In this document: positions 27,188 through 35,276 of the stretch, in pieces
How positions within the stretch are numbered: the stretch's first letter is position 1
How the letters are laid out: each line of letters begins with the position of its first letter
NCBI GenBank assembly: GCA_023407175.1
Contig: JAEYMU010000043.1
Location: 152,953-216,952 of the forward strand
Origin: Bacillota bacterium
GTDB lineage: Bacteria; Bacillota_A; Clostridia; Lachnospirales; Lachnospiraceae
Reading direction: 5' to 3'
DNA: 64,000 nt
The notes under the pieces: generated by a model
The model's database searches: none
Told to the model about the DNA's origin: nothing
What the model saw: only the letters and a program-made list of their open reading frames with translations
Made by a program: the position numbers and the translations under genes

Positions 27188-28935
27188 GCCTGTTCACCAT
27201 CCTTTACTCCCATATGAGCATTCCACATCTTCCGGTATAACGGGGATTGTTCCAATAGCTGTTCCTGTGTTCCTGTTGCACTGATTTTTCCCTGGTCCAC
27301 CAGCAGAATCTGATCCGCACCTGTTATCGTAGACAGACGGTGTGCGATCATGATCAGGGTTTTTCCCCGCACCAGCTTGGATATTGCTTTCTGAAGAATC
27401 GCTTCATTCTCAGGATCGATATATGCTGTCGCCTCATCCAGAATAACGATGGGAGCATCCTTGAGCATAGCTCTCGCAATGGCGATTCTTTGCCGTTCGC
27501 CGCCGGACAGATGTGCACCGCCGCCACCTACCCTCGTATCATATCCATGCTCCAGCTTTCGTATGAATTCATCACAGCCTGCCTTTTTTGCAACCTCTTC
27601 CACTTCCCTATCCGTGGCATTTTCCCTTCCCATGCGGATATTTTCACGGATGGTATCATCAAACAGGAAATTATCCTGAGATACATAAGCAATATTGTCC
27701 GATATCTGTGCCAACGGAAGCTCCTTTATATCCTTTCCGCCAATACGGATCGTTCCCTGCTCCACATCCCAGAAGCCCGCAATCAGCTTTGTAATCGTTG
27801 ACTTTCCGCTGCCGCTGGGACCCACGAAGGCATTTACGGTTCCCTGCCGGATGGTCAGACTGACATTGCTTAGCACACTCCCCTTTTTTTCTTCATAGGC
27901 AAAGGAAACCTTCTCCATTTCAATATCAGTTCCCGAAAGCTTTACATACTCCTTCGGATGATGCTGTTCCTTTGCATTTAAAATCGTCTCTATGGATTCA
28001 ATAATCGTACCTGTCTGGGCCAGAGAATCCACGAAATTAGAGGCGGCAATTATGGGTCCCACAATTCCCATGGACAAAATCATAACCATAATAAATTGGG
28101 AGGAAGTAAGGCTTGCGTTTAAGTAAAATCCCAAGCCCGCAGGCAGTACTCCGATCAAAACCGCGGGGCTGATATTCCGGTAGCAGGCCATCCCGAACTG
28201 GGCGCTTTTCATCCAGTTGTAATAAAATTGCGCATTTGCAACCACCGCATTCACATAGCCTGTATAGGCTTCCCTTCCCTGGTTGAAGGCCTTTATTACC
28301 TCAATTCCGTTCACATATTCCACGATGGAATCATTCATTTTCTTGCCAATTTGTACGGCTTCCTGATATTTCGCCGGATAATTCTTCATGGTTGACATCA
28401 TAAAAACAATACCTACCGGCAGGGTGGCGATGGAAATCAAGGCCAGCCGCCAGTCAATGGAAAAAAGAGCAGCCAAAAGCACCAGCGGAGCAAGAATGTT
28501 GGAGGTCATCTCCGGCAGTAAATGCGCCAGTGTCTTTTCCATGCTCTCAATCTGGTCCACCAGGATACTTTTCCATCTTCCTGTGGACTGTTCCTGCAGC
28601 GTTCCCATGGAAAGATCGGATAACTTATGTACGCACTTATTTCTTACCTCTGCCAATACGGCAAAGGTCCCGATATGGGACTGGGCAGTGGAAAGAGTTG
28701 TGAGCAGCACCTTTCCAAGGCTTCCTGCCAGTGCCAGAACAAGCCATGGCGTACAGTCAGCCATAGCTGCCGTTCCTTCCAGCAGCATAATAATAATTTT
28801 CCCGGCACAAAAGTATGGGATAAACCCGGCTGCAACCCCAAGAACAGCTAATACAACCGATACCTTCAGCCTTGTATGCTGTGACTTTGCCAGTGCCCAT
28901 ATCCTCCTTAACGGGCTTTCTTTTTTCTGATCCAT
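27184..28935 (-). CDS. ABC transporter permease/ATPase, subunit A of pair 3
   Basis: 583 residues. A-type loop signature 'VDQIESMEKTLAHLLPE', Walker A 'GPSGSGKST', Q-loop 'IAYVSQDNFLF', signature 'LSGGERQR', Walker B 'IVILDEATA', D-loop 'YIDPENE'. The SD GGAGGT is followed by the ATG at 28935. The GTTAG dyad lies only 15 bases upstream of the start, and beyond it a terminator closes the TetR gene. First gene of a two-gene operon. Confidence 0.9.
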   Translation of the reverse strand: MDQKKESPLRRIWALAKSQHTRLKVSVVLAVLGVAAGFIPYFCAGKIIIMLLEGTAAMADCTPWLVLALAGSLGKVLLTTLSTAQSHIGTFAVLAEVRNKCVHKLSDLSMGTLQEQSTGRWKSILVDQIESMEKTLAHLLPEMTSNILAPLVLLAALFSIDWRLALISIATLPVGIVFMMSTMKNYPAKYQEAVQIGKKMNDSIVEYVNGIEVIKAFNQGREAYTGYVNAVVANAQFYYNWMKSAQFGMACYRNISPAVLIGVLPAGLGFYLNASLTSSQFIMVMILSMGIVGPIIAASNFVDSLAQTGTIIESIETILNAKEQHHPKEYVKLSGTDIEMEKVSFAYEEKKGSVLSNVSLTIRQGTVNAFVGPSGSGKSTITKLIAGFWDVEQGTIRIGGKDIKELPLAQISDNIAYVSQDNFLFDDTIRENIRMGRENATDREVEEVAKKAGCDEFIRKLEHGYDTRVGGGGAHLSGGERQRIAIARAMLKDAPIVILDEATAYIDPENEAILQKAISKLVRGKTLIMIAHRLSTITGADQILLVDQGKISATGTQEQLLEQSPLYRKMWNAHMGVKDGEQA

Positions 28936-28950
28936 AAAATACCTCCATTC

Positions 28951-28968
28951 GGTTAGTTATATCTAACC
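28951..28968. promoter_or_regulatory. GTTAG-N6-CTAAC operator, copy 5
   Basis: GGTTAG-TTATAT-CTAACC, 6-bp perfect half-sites, 15 bases upstream of the ABC pair 3 start at 28935. It overlaps a minus-strand AT-rich segment that could be the -10 region. Confidence 0.75.
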
Positions 28969-28976
28969 TATTGTTT

Positions 28977-29001
28977 TAAAAAATTGCGGGTTTTACCCGC
29001 A
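28977..29001 (-). terminator. Rho-independent terminator of TetR gene 2
   Basis: On the minus strand, stem TGCGGG/CCCGCA (complement of 28996-29001 and 28985-28990) with a five-base loop is followed by a T run. It lies 17 bases after the TetR stop and isolates TetR from the downstream ABC operon. Confidence 0.85.
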
Positions 29002-29018
29002 TTTTACATGCCTTCCTT

Positions 29019-29642
29019 CTATTCTTTCCATTGATAGATTTTTGCAAATCCAGCGTAATAAAACTCCCTCAACTGCTTTGCATACCGCATGCCGTCTTCC
29101 TTTTTCATGTCATGGCGCACTATTTCAAATACACCGGAAAAATACGCACTGGTTACGATATGAAGAAATTCCGGGCTGATCTCTCCCTGCCTGATTGCAT
29201 CATCTCCCGTACTATCCATATACTTGACCGTGTACTCCAGCTCTATCTCCACCAGCCCATTCAAAAAATCAGAAAACTCCGTCCCCTCGGCACACTCTAA
29301 AAGCAGCTTGAAAACATCATAATGGTCATAGATATACGTTACCAAATGCTCCGCTTCCGCTCCGCTGTACTCGAGCATATTCCGCTTCTGAAAATCTGCA
29401 TCCTGCTGGTGAAAGTCCTCCTGTACATTCCTAAACCAGCCTCCTAATTCCTCAACAACCGGAGAAACTATGGCATGAAACAGTCCTTCCTTATTCTGAA
29501 AACGGGTATAGATCGAACCTGTGCTGGTCCCAGCCGCCAATGCTATCGTGCGCAGAGAGGCATCCTTAAAGCCCTTGCTTAGAAATTCTGCTTTTGCACA
29601 TTCATACACCTTTTCATAAACTCCCTCGATCTGCTTTGCCAT
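29019..29642 (-). CDS. TetR/AcrR-family transcriptional regulator 2
   Basis: 207 residues from the ATG at 29642 (SD AAAGGAGGTG). A longer in-frame start at 29678 falls inside the operator palindrome and has no SD. The helix-turn-helix is at residues ~28-52 ('LRTIALAAGTSTGSIYTRF'); the ligand domain is unassigned. It resembles TetR 1 (21712) in position: downstream of its own operator and upstream of a terminated ABC pair. This suggests the two TetR-ABC cassettes arose by duplication and diverged. Likely autorepressed. Confidence 0.9.
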   Translation of the reverse strand: MAKQIEGVYEKVYECAKAEFLSKGFKDASLRTIALAAGTSTGSIYTRFQNKEGLFHAIVSPVVEELGGWFRNVQEDFHQQDADFQKRNMLEYSGAEAEHLVTYIYDHYDVFKLLLECAEGTEFSDFLNGLVEIELEYTVKYMDSTGDDAIRQGEISPEFLHIVTSAYFSGVFEIVRHDMKKEDGMRYAKQLREFYYAGFAKIYQWKE

Positions 29643-29657
29643 AATACACCTCCTTTC

Positions 29658-29719
29658 ATATTCAAAACAATGTTTCATAACACTGTTTTGAATATACTTC
29701 TTTTTCTCTGCTTTGTCAA
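29658..29719 (-). promoter_or_regulatory. Promoter of TetR gene 2 with adjoining palindromic operator
   Basis: On the minus strand: TTGACA (29719-29714), 17-base spacer, TATATT (29696-29691). An imperfect 38-bp dyad spans 29658-29695: outer arms ATATTCAAAACA (29658-29669) and its exact complement at 29684-29695, plus four further inner pairs. The dyad overlaps the -10 and the transcription start. Confidence 0.75.
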
Positions 29720-29751
29720 TAGCAAACTTTTTTATTCCAGGCCTGAAGCCT

Positions 29752-30507
29752 TCAGGTCAACGCTAAAATCTGTTGTTTTATGAAGGGATTGATCGCAAAG
29801 TGTTCTTCCACAAACCGCAGAATTGCCAAAGCAGATTGGGGTGTTTTATCATAGCCTTGAATGAATTCTGACAGCAAATCCGTACTTATTATATCTCTGG
29901 CTTCCATTCTTCTGGCCGGATCAAATCTATCTGTCCGAACAGAAGCCTTGGGCTTCTGTGTTTCAAGCAATTGAAGAAGCTGATCAACGGCATAATTTTG
30001 GACAAATTTATATGCCGACAGCTTTTCTCCTCTCCGAAACCTGCATAAGCCAACAAATAAATTCGTGAGTAATTCGTCCAGCATCCAATCCGGCTCCGGC
30101 TTTTGCCCAGGCTGCGGAAGTCTAAATTGTATCTTCGATTCCGCAAAGCTCCCATCCTTCCATACAATTGAACCGTCGGGCAGCTCTATATTTTTCAGTT
30201 CACTTTCCTCAAAAACCCCAAACTCGCAGTACACACTGTCCTTGTATAAAAATTTGTATCCATCCACAGTATTGCGGAAATAGAACCCGGCAGGAGCTAT
30301 GGATTCCAGCCAGCTTAAATCATCAATATATTGCATTTTATATCCCGGTTTAACGATGACAAAAAAATCCAAATCCGAATATTCATCCATCAATTCCTGG
30401 GTCCTCCCACAGGAACCAAGTGCCAGTAAAGCCAGGGCATTACCGCTGCTTTCCAAGGATTTTGCTATTTCTGAAAGTCTGGTTTTTAAAAGCTCCGTTT
30501 TTTTCAT
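29752..30507 (-). CDS. Nucleotidyltransferase-fold protein
   Basis: About 251 residues from the ATG at 30507 (SD AGGAG). The N-terminal part has the polymerase-beta-like nucleotidyltransferase signature: 'GSCGRTQELMDEYSDLDFFV', that is G-S...D-x-D. A helical C-terminal half follows. Proteins of this shape include aminoglycoside adenylyltransferases and other small-molecule or protein nucleotidyltransferases; the substrate cannot be told. It follows the PfkB kinase gene by 10 bases and must share its promoter, so the two enzymes probably act in one pathway. Confidence 0.75.
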   Translation of the reverse strand: MKKTELLKTRLSEIAKSLESSGNALALLALGSCGRTQELMDEYSDLDFFVIVKPGYKMQYIDDLSWLESIAPAGFYFRNTVDGYKFLYKDSVYCEFGVFEESELKNIELPDGSIVWKDGSFAESKIQFRLPQPGQKPEPDWMLDELLTNLFVGLCRFRRGEKLSAYKFVQNYAVDQLLQLLETQKPKASVRTDRFDPARRMEARDIISTDLLSEFIQGYDKTPQSALAILRFVEEHFAINPFIKQQILALT

Positions 30508-30517
30508 TCTGCTTCTC

Positions 30518-31408
30518 CTATCTGTAATATTTTTCATGTTCCAGTTCAATAAGCTCCGGACTTAACGAGGGATGGACGATACTCTTAGAGCTGATACAAA
30601 GTCCTGCGGAAATTGTCCCATACTCCAAGCAGGTTTGAACCGGATAACCTTTACTGTGGGCATATAGATAACCGGAGAAAAAATTATCTCCCGCACCGTT
30701 GCTATCCACTCTTTTGTAATTGGCAAGGATGGGAAGCCTGAACCTCCTTCCATCTGCAGTGACCGCAGAAACACCCTTCCTGCCATGTGTGCAGACCACC
30801 AGTTTCTTCTTTTGCCGGATCATCTGTTCCATAAATTCTTCATATTCCATAAGTTCATCCGAGCTCATAAAAAGGTAATCGGCCGCTTGAATAAAATCTC
30901 TGTGATATTCACTTTGACCATCATAATCATGGATATCACACCATATTTCTTTCTTATGCCGTTTTGCCGCAGGAATAAGCCGTCTCCCATAGTTTATGAT
31001 ATTCAGTACCAGGTAATCGCAATTTTGTATGCAGGGCTCCAGACGGGTAAAATCAATTTGCGGCTCAAAGGTTGCTGTCTGGGTGAATATCGACAAGCGC
31101 CTTCCATCACGATCCATCAGGTTTACATGCTCCTCCGTTCCCTTTGGGTCCCTATCGCAGATAAAATCTACTCCTTGATCAGTCAAAACCTTCTGTAGAG
31201 TATTACCGGCAGCATCCTCCCCAAGCATTGCATGAAATACCGTGCTTATTCCGAGTTTTTTTAAGCCAATGGCTTTGCCGCTCCCTGTTGAACCGATTGC
31301 TTTATAGGAATCCCGGCTGAAAATAGTGGCAGGCTTCGCTGGCGGAAGCTTATCTAAATGAATAATGAAATCCATACTGATGCCACCAATTACAAATGCT
31401 TTTTTCAT
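30518..31408 (-). CDS. PfkB-family carbohydrate/nucleoside kinase
   Basis: About 296 residues from the ATG at 31408 (SD GGAGAT). The ribokinase fold is shown by the N-terminal 'FVIGGISMDFIIHLDKLP', the 'GSTGSGKAIGLKKLG' region, and the C-terminal PfkB signature 'DSNGAGDNFFSGYL' with the catalytic Asp. The second Gly-rich N-terminal motif of ribokinase (GGxxxN) is altered to GSTGSGK. It phosphorylates a sugar, nucleoside or related compound; which one is not evident. Divergent from the ArsR-type regulator gene, sharing an overlapping promoter/operator. Confidence 0.85.
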   Translation of the reverse strand: MKKAFVIGGISMDFIIHLDKLPPAKPATIFSRDSYKAIGSTGSGKAIGLKKLGISTVFHAMLGEDAAGNTLQKVLTDQGVDFICDRDPKGTEEHVNLMDRDGRRLSIFTQTATFEPQIDFTRLEPCIQNCDYLVLNIINYGRRLIPAAKRHKKEIWCDIHDYDGQSEYHRDFIQAADYLFMSSDELMEYEEFMEQMIRQKKKLVVCTHGRKGVSAVTADGRRFRLPILANYKRVDSNGAGDNFFSGYLYAHSKGYPVQTCLEYGTISAGLCISSKSIVHPSLSPELIELEHEKYYR

Positions 31409-31411
31409 ACA

Positions 31412-31437
31412 AATCTCCATTCTGGCGCAAGCCCATG
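31412..31437 (-). repeat. SD-bearing 26-bp repeat, copy 1
   Basis: On the minus strand this segment reads CATGGG...CAGAATGGAGATT and ends in the SD of the PfkB gene. 22 of its 26 bases match a second copy at 41283-41308 in front of ybeY. A shorter match (CAGAATGGAGATT) precedes the gene starting at 12138. Confidence 0.55.
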
Positions 31438-31503
31438 AAATTGGGCGGCAGCACAAATTTACCATTTCTGCTCTTTCAAGCTGACGTTCATCCTTGCTCT
31501 TGA

Positions 31504-31523
31504 ATTCGATAACTATCGAATTT
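31504..31523. promoter_or_regulatory. Second palindrome next to the divergent promoters
   Basis: AATTCGATA/TATCGAATT, 9-bp arms (31504-31512 and 31515-31523) around a central AC. It is adjacent to the 40-bp palindrome and within the leader of the PfkB transcript, so it may be an auxiliary operator. Confidence 0.5.
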
Positions 31524-31561
31524 ACAAATGCATTGTATCATGATATAATGCATTTGTAAAG
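31522..31561. promoter_or_regulatory. 40-bp palindrome carrying two superimposed divergent promoters
   Basis: Arms 31522-31535 and 31548-31561 are exact complements, and the centre (31537-31546) is also palindromic; only one base pair of the 40-bp dyad fails. Plus strand: TTTACA (31522-31527), 17 bases, TATAAT (31545-31550) towards the ArsR-type gene. Minus strand: TTTACA (31561-31556), 17 bases, TACAAT (31538-31533) towards the PfkB gene. The two promoters occupy the same DNA, so they exclude each other and one bound regulator would control both. Confidence 0.8.
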
Positions 31562-31583
31562 TATACGGATCAGGAGAATTTGA

Positions 31584-32627
31584 ATGAACATAATCTATCA
31601 TGAGAGCTTTGAATTTATCACGGCATTATTTGCATTGGCGCAGGAAAAATTAATCCGCAGCCTAATTCAATCAAAACCGATAACCAGGACCGATCAAACC
31701 TTCGATACCATGTTAAAAAAAATGAAAAAATTAACTCCTTCTGATTTACAGAAGGAGGTTAAATATTTTTTTGATTTGAATGGCATCGGTTATCTCATTT
31801 ACAATATTATTTTCTGCCGGGAGCAGAATATTGAGTCCTTATTTCTTAATGATTTCATCACAGCAATTGAACAATTAACTTCTGATGAAGCCTTAGCATT
31901 TTTAATTTGCAGCAACTATAATATTGATTTTTCAGAGCTTTCCGTATCAGAAAGCAATGAAAAGCTGGCCGAATTACTTAAGAAATCGACTTTACCGGCA
32001 AAGGGCAGGCAACAGCGGCTCAAAGAATTTCTTGAAAATCCCGAAAGACTCAATCAGTTAAAAAAAACGGTGAAACTATTTTATTATGAAGTATATCTCA
32101 AAATAAAAGATGAGACGAATGAACTCTGCCGTCAGGGCGTAACGCTCTACCACCGGATTTACTCCGAAGACCCGAAAGCATTTTACAAGCACTATCTTGG
32201 CGGAATTAATGAATTGTCTGACGAAGATTATGTCCACATATCATTTTTTTCCCAGCTTGGTATTCATCATTATCAGAGCAAGTGGCAAAAAAAACACTGT
32301 GTGATACTGGGGATTCGAAATTATGACTTGCCGGCAAACAAAAACATCTTTCATCAACTATCCTATTTTCATAAAGTACTGTCCGATCCCAAACGCTTGG
32401 AACTGATTATGCTAATTTCACAAAAACCATACTTTGGGCAGGAATTAGCTGCAAGGCTTGATCTAGCTCCTTCAACCACCTCCTATCATTTAAATATGCT
32501 TATGGATTTGAATTTGATTATTACAACCAGAATAAATAAAAAAATCTTCTTCAGCTTTAATAAAGAAGAATACAATCGACTGAATCTTGCTATGTCAGGC
32601 CTTTTTGAAACTGCTCCAAAAAATTAA
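31584..32627 (+). CDS. ArsR-type winged-helix regulator with long N-terminal domain
   Basis: 347 residues. The first ~250 are of no recognised family (helical, with Tyr/Phe/Lys-rich stretches). The last ~90 form an ArsR/HTH_5-like winged helix: 'LSDPKRLELIMLISQ', 'YFGQELAARLDLAPSTTSYHLNML', then the wing 'LIITTRINKKIFFSF'. The N-terminal domain is presumably the sensor. SD AGGAG precedes the ATG. It is transcribed divergently from the PfkB-nucleotidyltransferase operon through the shared palindrome, so control of both by this protein is the simplest reading. No metal-binding Cys motif of ArsR/SmtB is seen in the recognition helix. Confidence 0.8.
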   Translation: MNIIYHESFEFITALFALAQEKLIRSLIQSKPITRTDQTFDTMLKKMKKLTPSDLQKEVKYFFDLNGIGYLIYNIIFCREQNIESLFLNDFITAIEQLTSDEALAFLICSNYNIDFSELSVSESNEKLAELLKKSTLPAKGRQQRLKEFLENPERLNQLKKTVKLFYYEVYLKIKDETNELCRQGVTLYHRIYSEDPKAFYKHYLGGINELSDEDYVHISFFSQLGIHHYQSKWQKKHCVILGIRNYDLPANKNIFHQLSYFHKVLSDPKRLELIMLISQKPYFGQELAARLDLAPSTTSYHLNMLMDLNLIITTRINKKIFFSFNKEEYNRLNLAMSGLFETAPKN

Positions 32628-32647
32628 GATTAACAGCAGCTTAGTAC

Positions 32648-32713
32648 TTGACAACCTCAAATAATCATTTTATAATTTAAGCGACCATTATTCTAAAATG
32701 GTCGCTTAAATTA
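32648..32713 (+). promoter_or_regulatory. Promoter of TetR gene 3 with 17-bp-arm operator
   Basis: TTGACA (32648-32653), 17 bases, TATAAT (32671-32676), a full consensus promoter. A perfect inverted repeat overlaps the -10 and start: arms 32673-32689 and 32697-32713 (core AAGCGACCATT/AATGGTCGCTT), 7-base loop. Autorepression by the TetR protein is inferred. Confidence 0.85.
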
Positions 32714-32741
32714 ATATTATATTCACAAGTGAGGTTTTTCT

Positions 32742-33329
32742 ATGTCCCCAAAGATATTTGCTCTCCAGGAAAGAGAAGAAGCCCGGATTAAAATGCTGGA
32801 TGCCGGCTTTCAGCTGATTAAAGAGCACGGAATGACTCATGCTTCCGTTGAAAAGATTACTCAGGCCGTCGGACTTGGGAAAAGTACCTTTTATAACTTC
32901 TTTTCTTCAAAAGAAATGTTCGTATATGAGATCATCAAATACCAGCGTGACAGAGCCAAGCAGTTTTTTATGGACACCCTGGACGGACGTAAAAAGCTGA
33001 CTGTCACGGAGGCCAAGGCCTTTCTGAAGAAGATTATTTTCAGCGAGGACAGCATCTACAAATACCTTACGTCTGAGGATCAGGAAAAGCTGAAGGCCGC
33101 CCTCCCCCCGGACCATCTGATTGATCCGGCCTCGGAAGCCACCGTTATGTCCGTCTTATTCAGCCACATGGAGAACGTTCGGGAGGATATCGATTTTCAG
33201 GTGGTAGCAAATCTTATAAAGATTATGGCTATTTCCATGTTCCATCAGGATTCTCTGCATAAGGACGCCCTGGAGAAAACACTCAATCACATCTATACCC
33301 TATTGTTCTCCCTCATCTTTATAGATTAG
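32742..33329 (+). CDS. TetR/AcrR-family transcriptional regulator 3
   Basis: 195 residues. The N-terminal helix-turn-helix ('ASVEKITQAVGLGKSTFYNFF', residues ~34-54) is followed by an all-helical ligand domain. It precedes ABC pair 4 on the same strand, with the GTTAG dyad and a separate promoter between. The upstream promoter carries the strongest TetR palindrome of the three in the window. It is more distant in sequence from TetR 1 and TetR 2 than these appear from each other. Confidence 0.9.
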   Translation: MSPKIFALQEREEARIKMLDAGFQLIKEHGMTHASVEKITQAVGLGKSTFYNFFSSKEMFVYEIIKYQRDRAKQFFMDTLDGRKKLTVTEAKAFLKKIIFSEDSIYKYLTSEDQEKLKAALPPDHLIDPASEATVMSVLFSHMENVREDIDFQVVANLIKIMAISMFHQDSLHKDALEKTLNHIYTLLFSLIFID

Positions 33330-33393
33330 CCTGATTTAAGTAAAACTCATCCTATAAGAGAATAAAGAGTTTGCAAAGCGGCTTACAGACGCC

Positions 33394-33438
33394 TTGACCA
33401 AGCTTTTTATTTTCGCTATAGGTTAGTTACATCTAACT
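33394..33438 (+). promoter_or_regulatory. Promoter of ABC pair 4 with GTTAG operator, copy 6
   Basis: TTGACC (33394-33399), 17 bases, TATAGG (33417-33422), overlapped at its end by GGTTAG-TTACAT-CTAACT (33421-33438). The dyad lies at the expected transcription start, as in copy 4, and 26 bases before the ATG at 33465. Confidence 0.8.
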
Positions 33439-33464
33439 TAATAAATCCTTGAAAGGAGTCATCT

Positions 33465-35276
33465 ATGAACACCAAAAGCAACAAACCAAAAGAAAAGCAT
33501 GGAATTTCACGTCTACTGGAGCTTGCGGGGCCGAAGAAAAACAAGCTTCTCATCGCATGCGCGCTTTCTGTCCTTTCCTCTGCCGCAAGGCTGGTTCCAT
33601 TCTTTACAATTTATGGAGTCATCGAAGAGCTTCTTGCCCACTACAGCACACCAGCAGCCATAGATACCGCCCGTATCTATACTTTGGTGCTGTATACCTT
33701 CCTTGCCGCTCTGGTCTACGGTATCTGTTCCTTCTCTTCTTCCGTACTGGCACACGGCTGTGCATATGATATTATCTATGAATTGCGAATCAGGCTTATG
33801 GATAAGCTGGGCCGTATATCCTCCGGGTTTTTCACAGGCACCACACAGGGGGCAATTAAAAAGACTCTGTTTGATGATGTAGAGCAAATTGAACTCTTTA
33901 TTGCTCACCATATTGCCGATATTGCGGCCGCCATTGCCATGCCTGTTTTTACCCTGGTTTATCTCTTTATTATGGACTGGAGGCTGGCTCTAGTCACTCT
34001 GGTCCCGATTTTCATTTCCATATTCCTGCTGGCCGGCGGTCTGAAAAATCCCAAGGGCGCCCAGACTCAGGTTGATATGCATGATGCAAAGGAAAAGATG
34101 GAGGGTACTATCGTAGAATATATCCATGGAATGCCGGTAATCAAGATTTTTAACCGTACCCTGCAGGCCTTTCGGCGGTATGAACAGGACGTATCCGCCT
34201 ATGTGGACACCGTGGAGCATACGGCCTATCATTTTGCACCCAGCATGGGGGCCTATTATGCGTTCTTTGGCGCACAGCTTCTTTTTCTGCTTCCGGCCGG
34301 CCTGCTGCTGGCAAGGCATGCCTCCTCCTACATGGATTTTCTTCCGCTTCTCCTTTTGTTCTTCTTGGTTGGCGGCGGGTTAAAGGAGCCTTTGGAGAAT
34401 ATGATGCAGATGGTGGTCCACAGCAGACGGATCACCGAGGGTGTCAGCCGGATGGACAACATTCTGAATCAGCCGGAGCTTTCTGAGGCCGGGAAAAAAT
34501 TTCCCACAAATCATAGCATCACCTTTGAGCATGTTACCTTTTCCTATTCCGGTAATGATGCTACGGCATTGAAGAATATGAGCTTTTATCTGCCGGAGGG
34601 AAGCATCACCGGAATCGTCGGGCCCTCCGGAGGCGGAAAGTCCACTCTGGCCCAGCTTCTGCTGCGCTTTTACGAAACCCAGGCCGGGAATATCCTGATT
34701 GGAGATACCAATATCAAGGACATTCCGCCGTCACAGCTTATGAAGCTGATCTCTTATGTCTTCCAGGATTCCTTCCTGTTTCATGATTCCGTAGAAAATA
34801 ATATTCGTATGGGAAATCAGGAGGCGACTCATGAAATGGTGATAGAAGCTGCAAAAAGTGCCGGGATACATGAGGTAATCATGACCCTGCCCCAGGGCTA
34901 TGCTACTGTAATCGGCGAACAGGACGCCTATCTCTCCGGCGGCGAGAAGCAGCGCATCGCTATTGCCAGAGTATTTCTAAAGGATACTCCCATTGTCATT
35001 CTGGATGAGGCCACCGCTTACGCCGATGCGGAAAATGAAACAAAAATCCAGCTGGCCTTCTCCAGGCTCATGAAAAATAAAACCGTACTGATTATAGCCC
35101 ACAGACTGAAAACCATTGAAAATGCAAACCAGATTCTTGTCCTCTCCGAGGGTGAATTATCAGGAATAGGCTCCCATAAGGAATTATTAAGGGAGAATAC
35201 CCTATACCGCAACATGGTAGCTGCCAATGAACGGCGGGAACACTGGACGATCAGGAAAGGAGTATCTCTGACATGA
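33465..35276 (+). CDS. ABC transporter permease/ATPase, subunit A of pair 4
   Basis: 603 residues. Six-helix membrane domain with the A-type loop in a diverged form ('FDDVEQIELFIAHHIAD'), then Walker A 'GPSGGGKST', Q-loop 'ISYVFQDSFLF', signature 'LSGGEKQR', Walker B 'IVILDEATA', D-loop 'YADAENE'. SD AAAGGAG precedes the ATG. The D-loop Ala-Glu and the loop differences make it the most diverged of the four A subunits. It overlaps the B-subunit gene by 4 bases. Confidence 0.9.
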   Translation: MNTKSNKPKEKHGISRLLELAGPKKNKLLIACALSVLSSAARLVPFFTIYGVIEELLAHYSTPAAIDTARIYTLVLYTFLAALVYGICSFSSSVLAHGCAYDIIYELRIRLMDKLGRISSGFFTGTTQGAIKKTLFDDVEQIELFIAHHIADIAAAIAMPVFTLVYLFIMDWRLALVTLVPIFISIFLLAGGLKNPKGAQTQVDMHDAKEKMEGTIVEYIHGMPVIKIFNRTLQAFRRYEQDVSAYVDTVEHTAYHFAPSMGAYYAFFGAQLLFLLPAGLLLARHASSYMDFLPLLLLFFLVGGGLKEPLENMMQMVVHSRRITEGVSRMDNILNQPELSEAGKKFPTNHSITFEHVTFSYSGNDATALKNMSFYLPEGSITGIVGPSGGGKSTLAQLLLRFYETQAGNILIGDTNIKDIPPSQLMKLISYVFQDSFLFHDSVENNIRMGNQEATHEMVIEAAKSAGIHEVIMTLPQGYATVIGEQDAYLSGGEKQRIAIARVFLKDTPIVILDEATAYADAENETKIQLAFSRLMKNKTVLIIAHRLKTIENANQILVLSEGELSGIGSHKELLRENTLYRNMVAANERREHWTIRKGVSLT

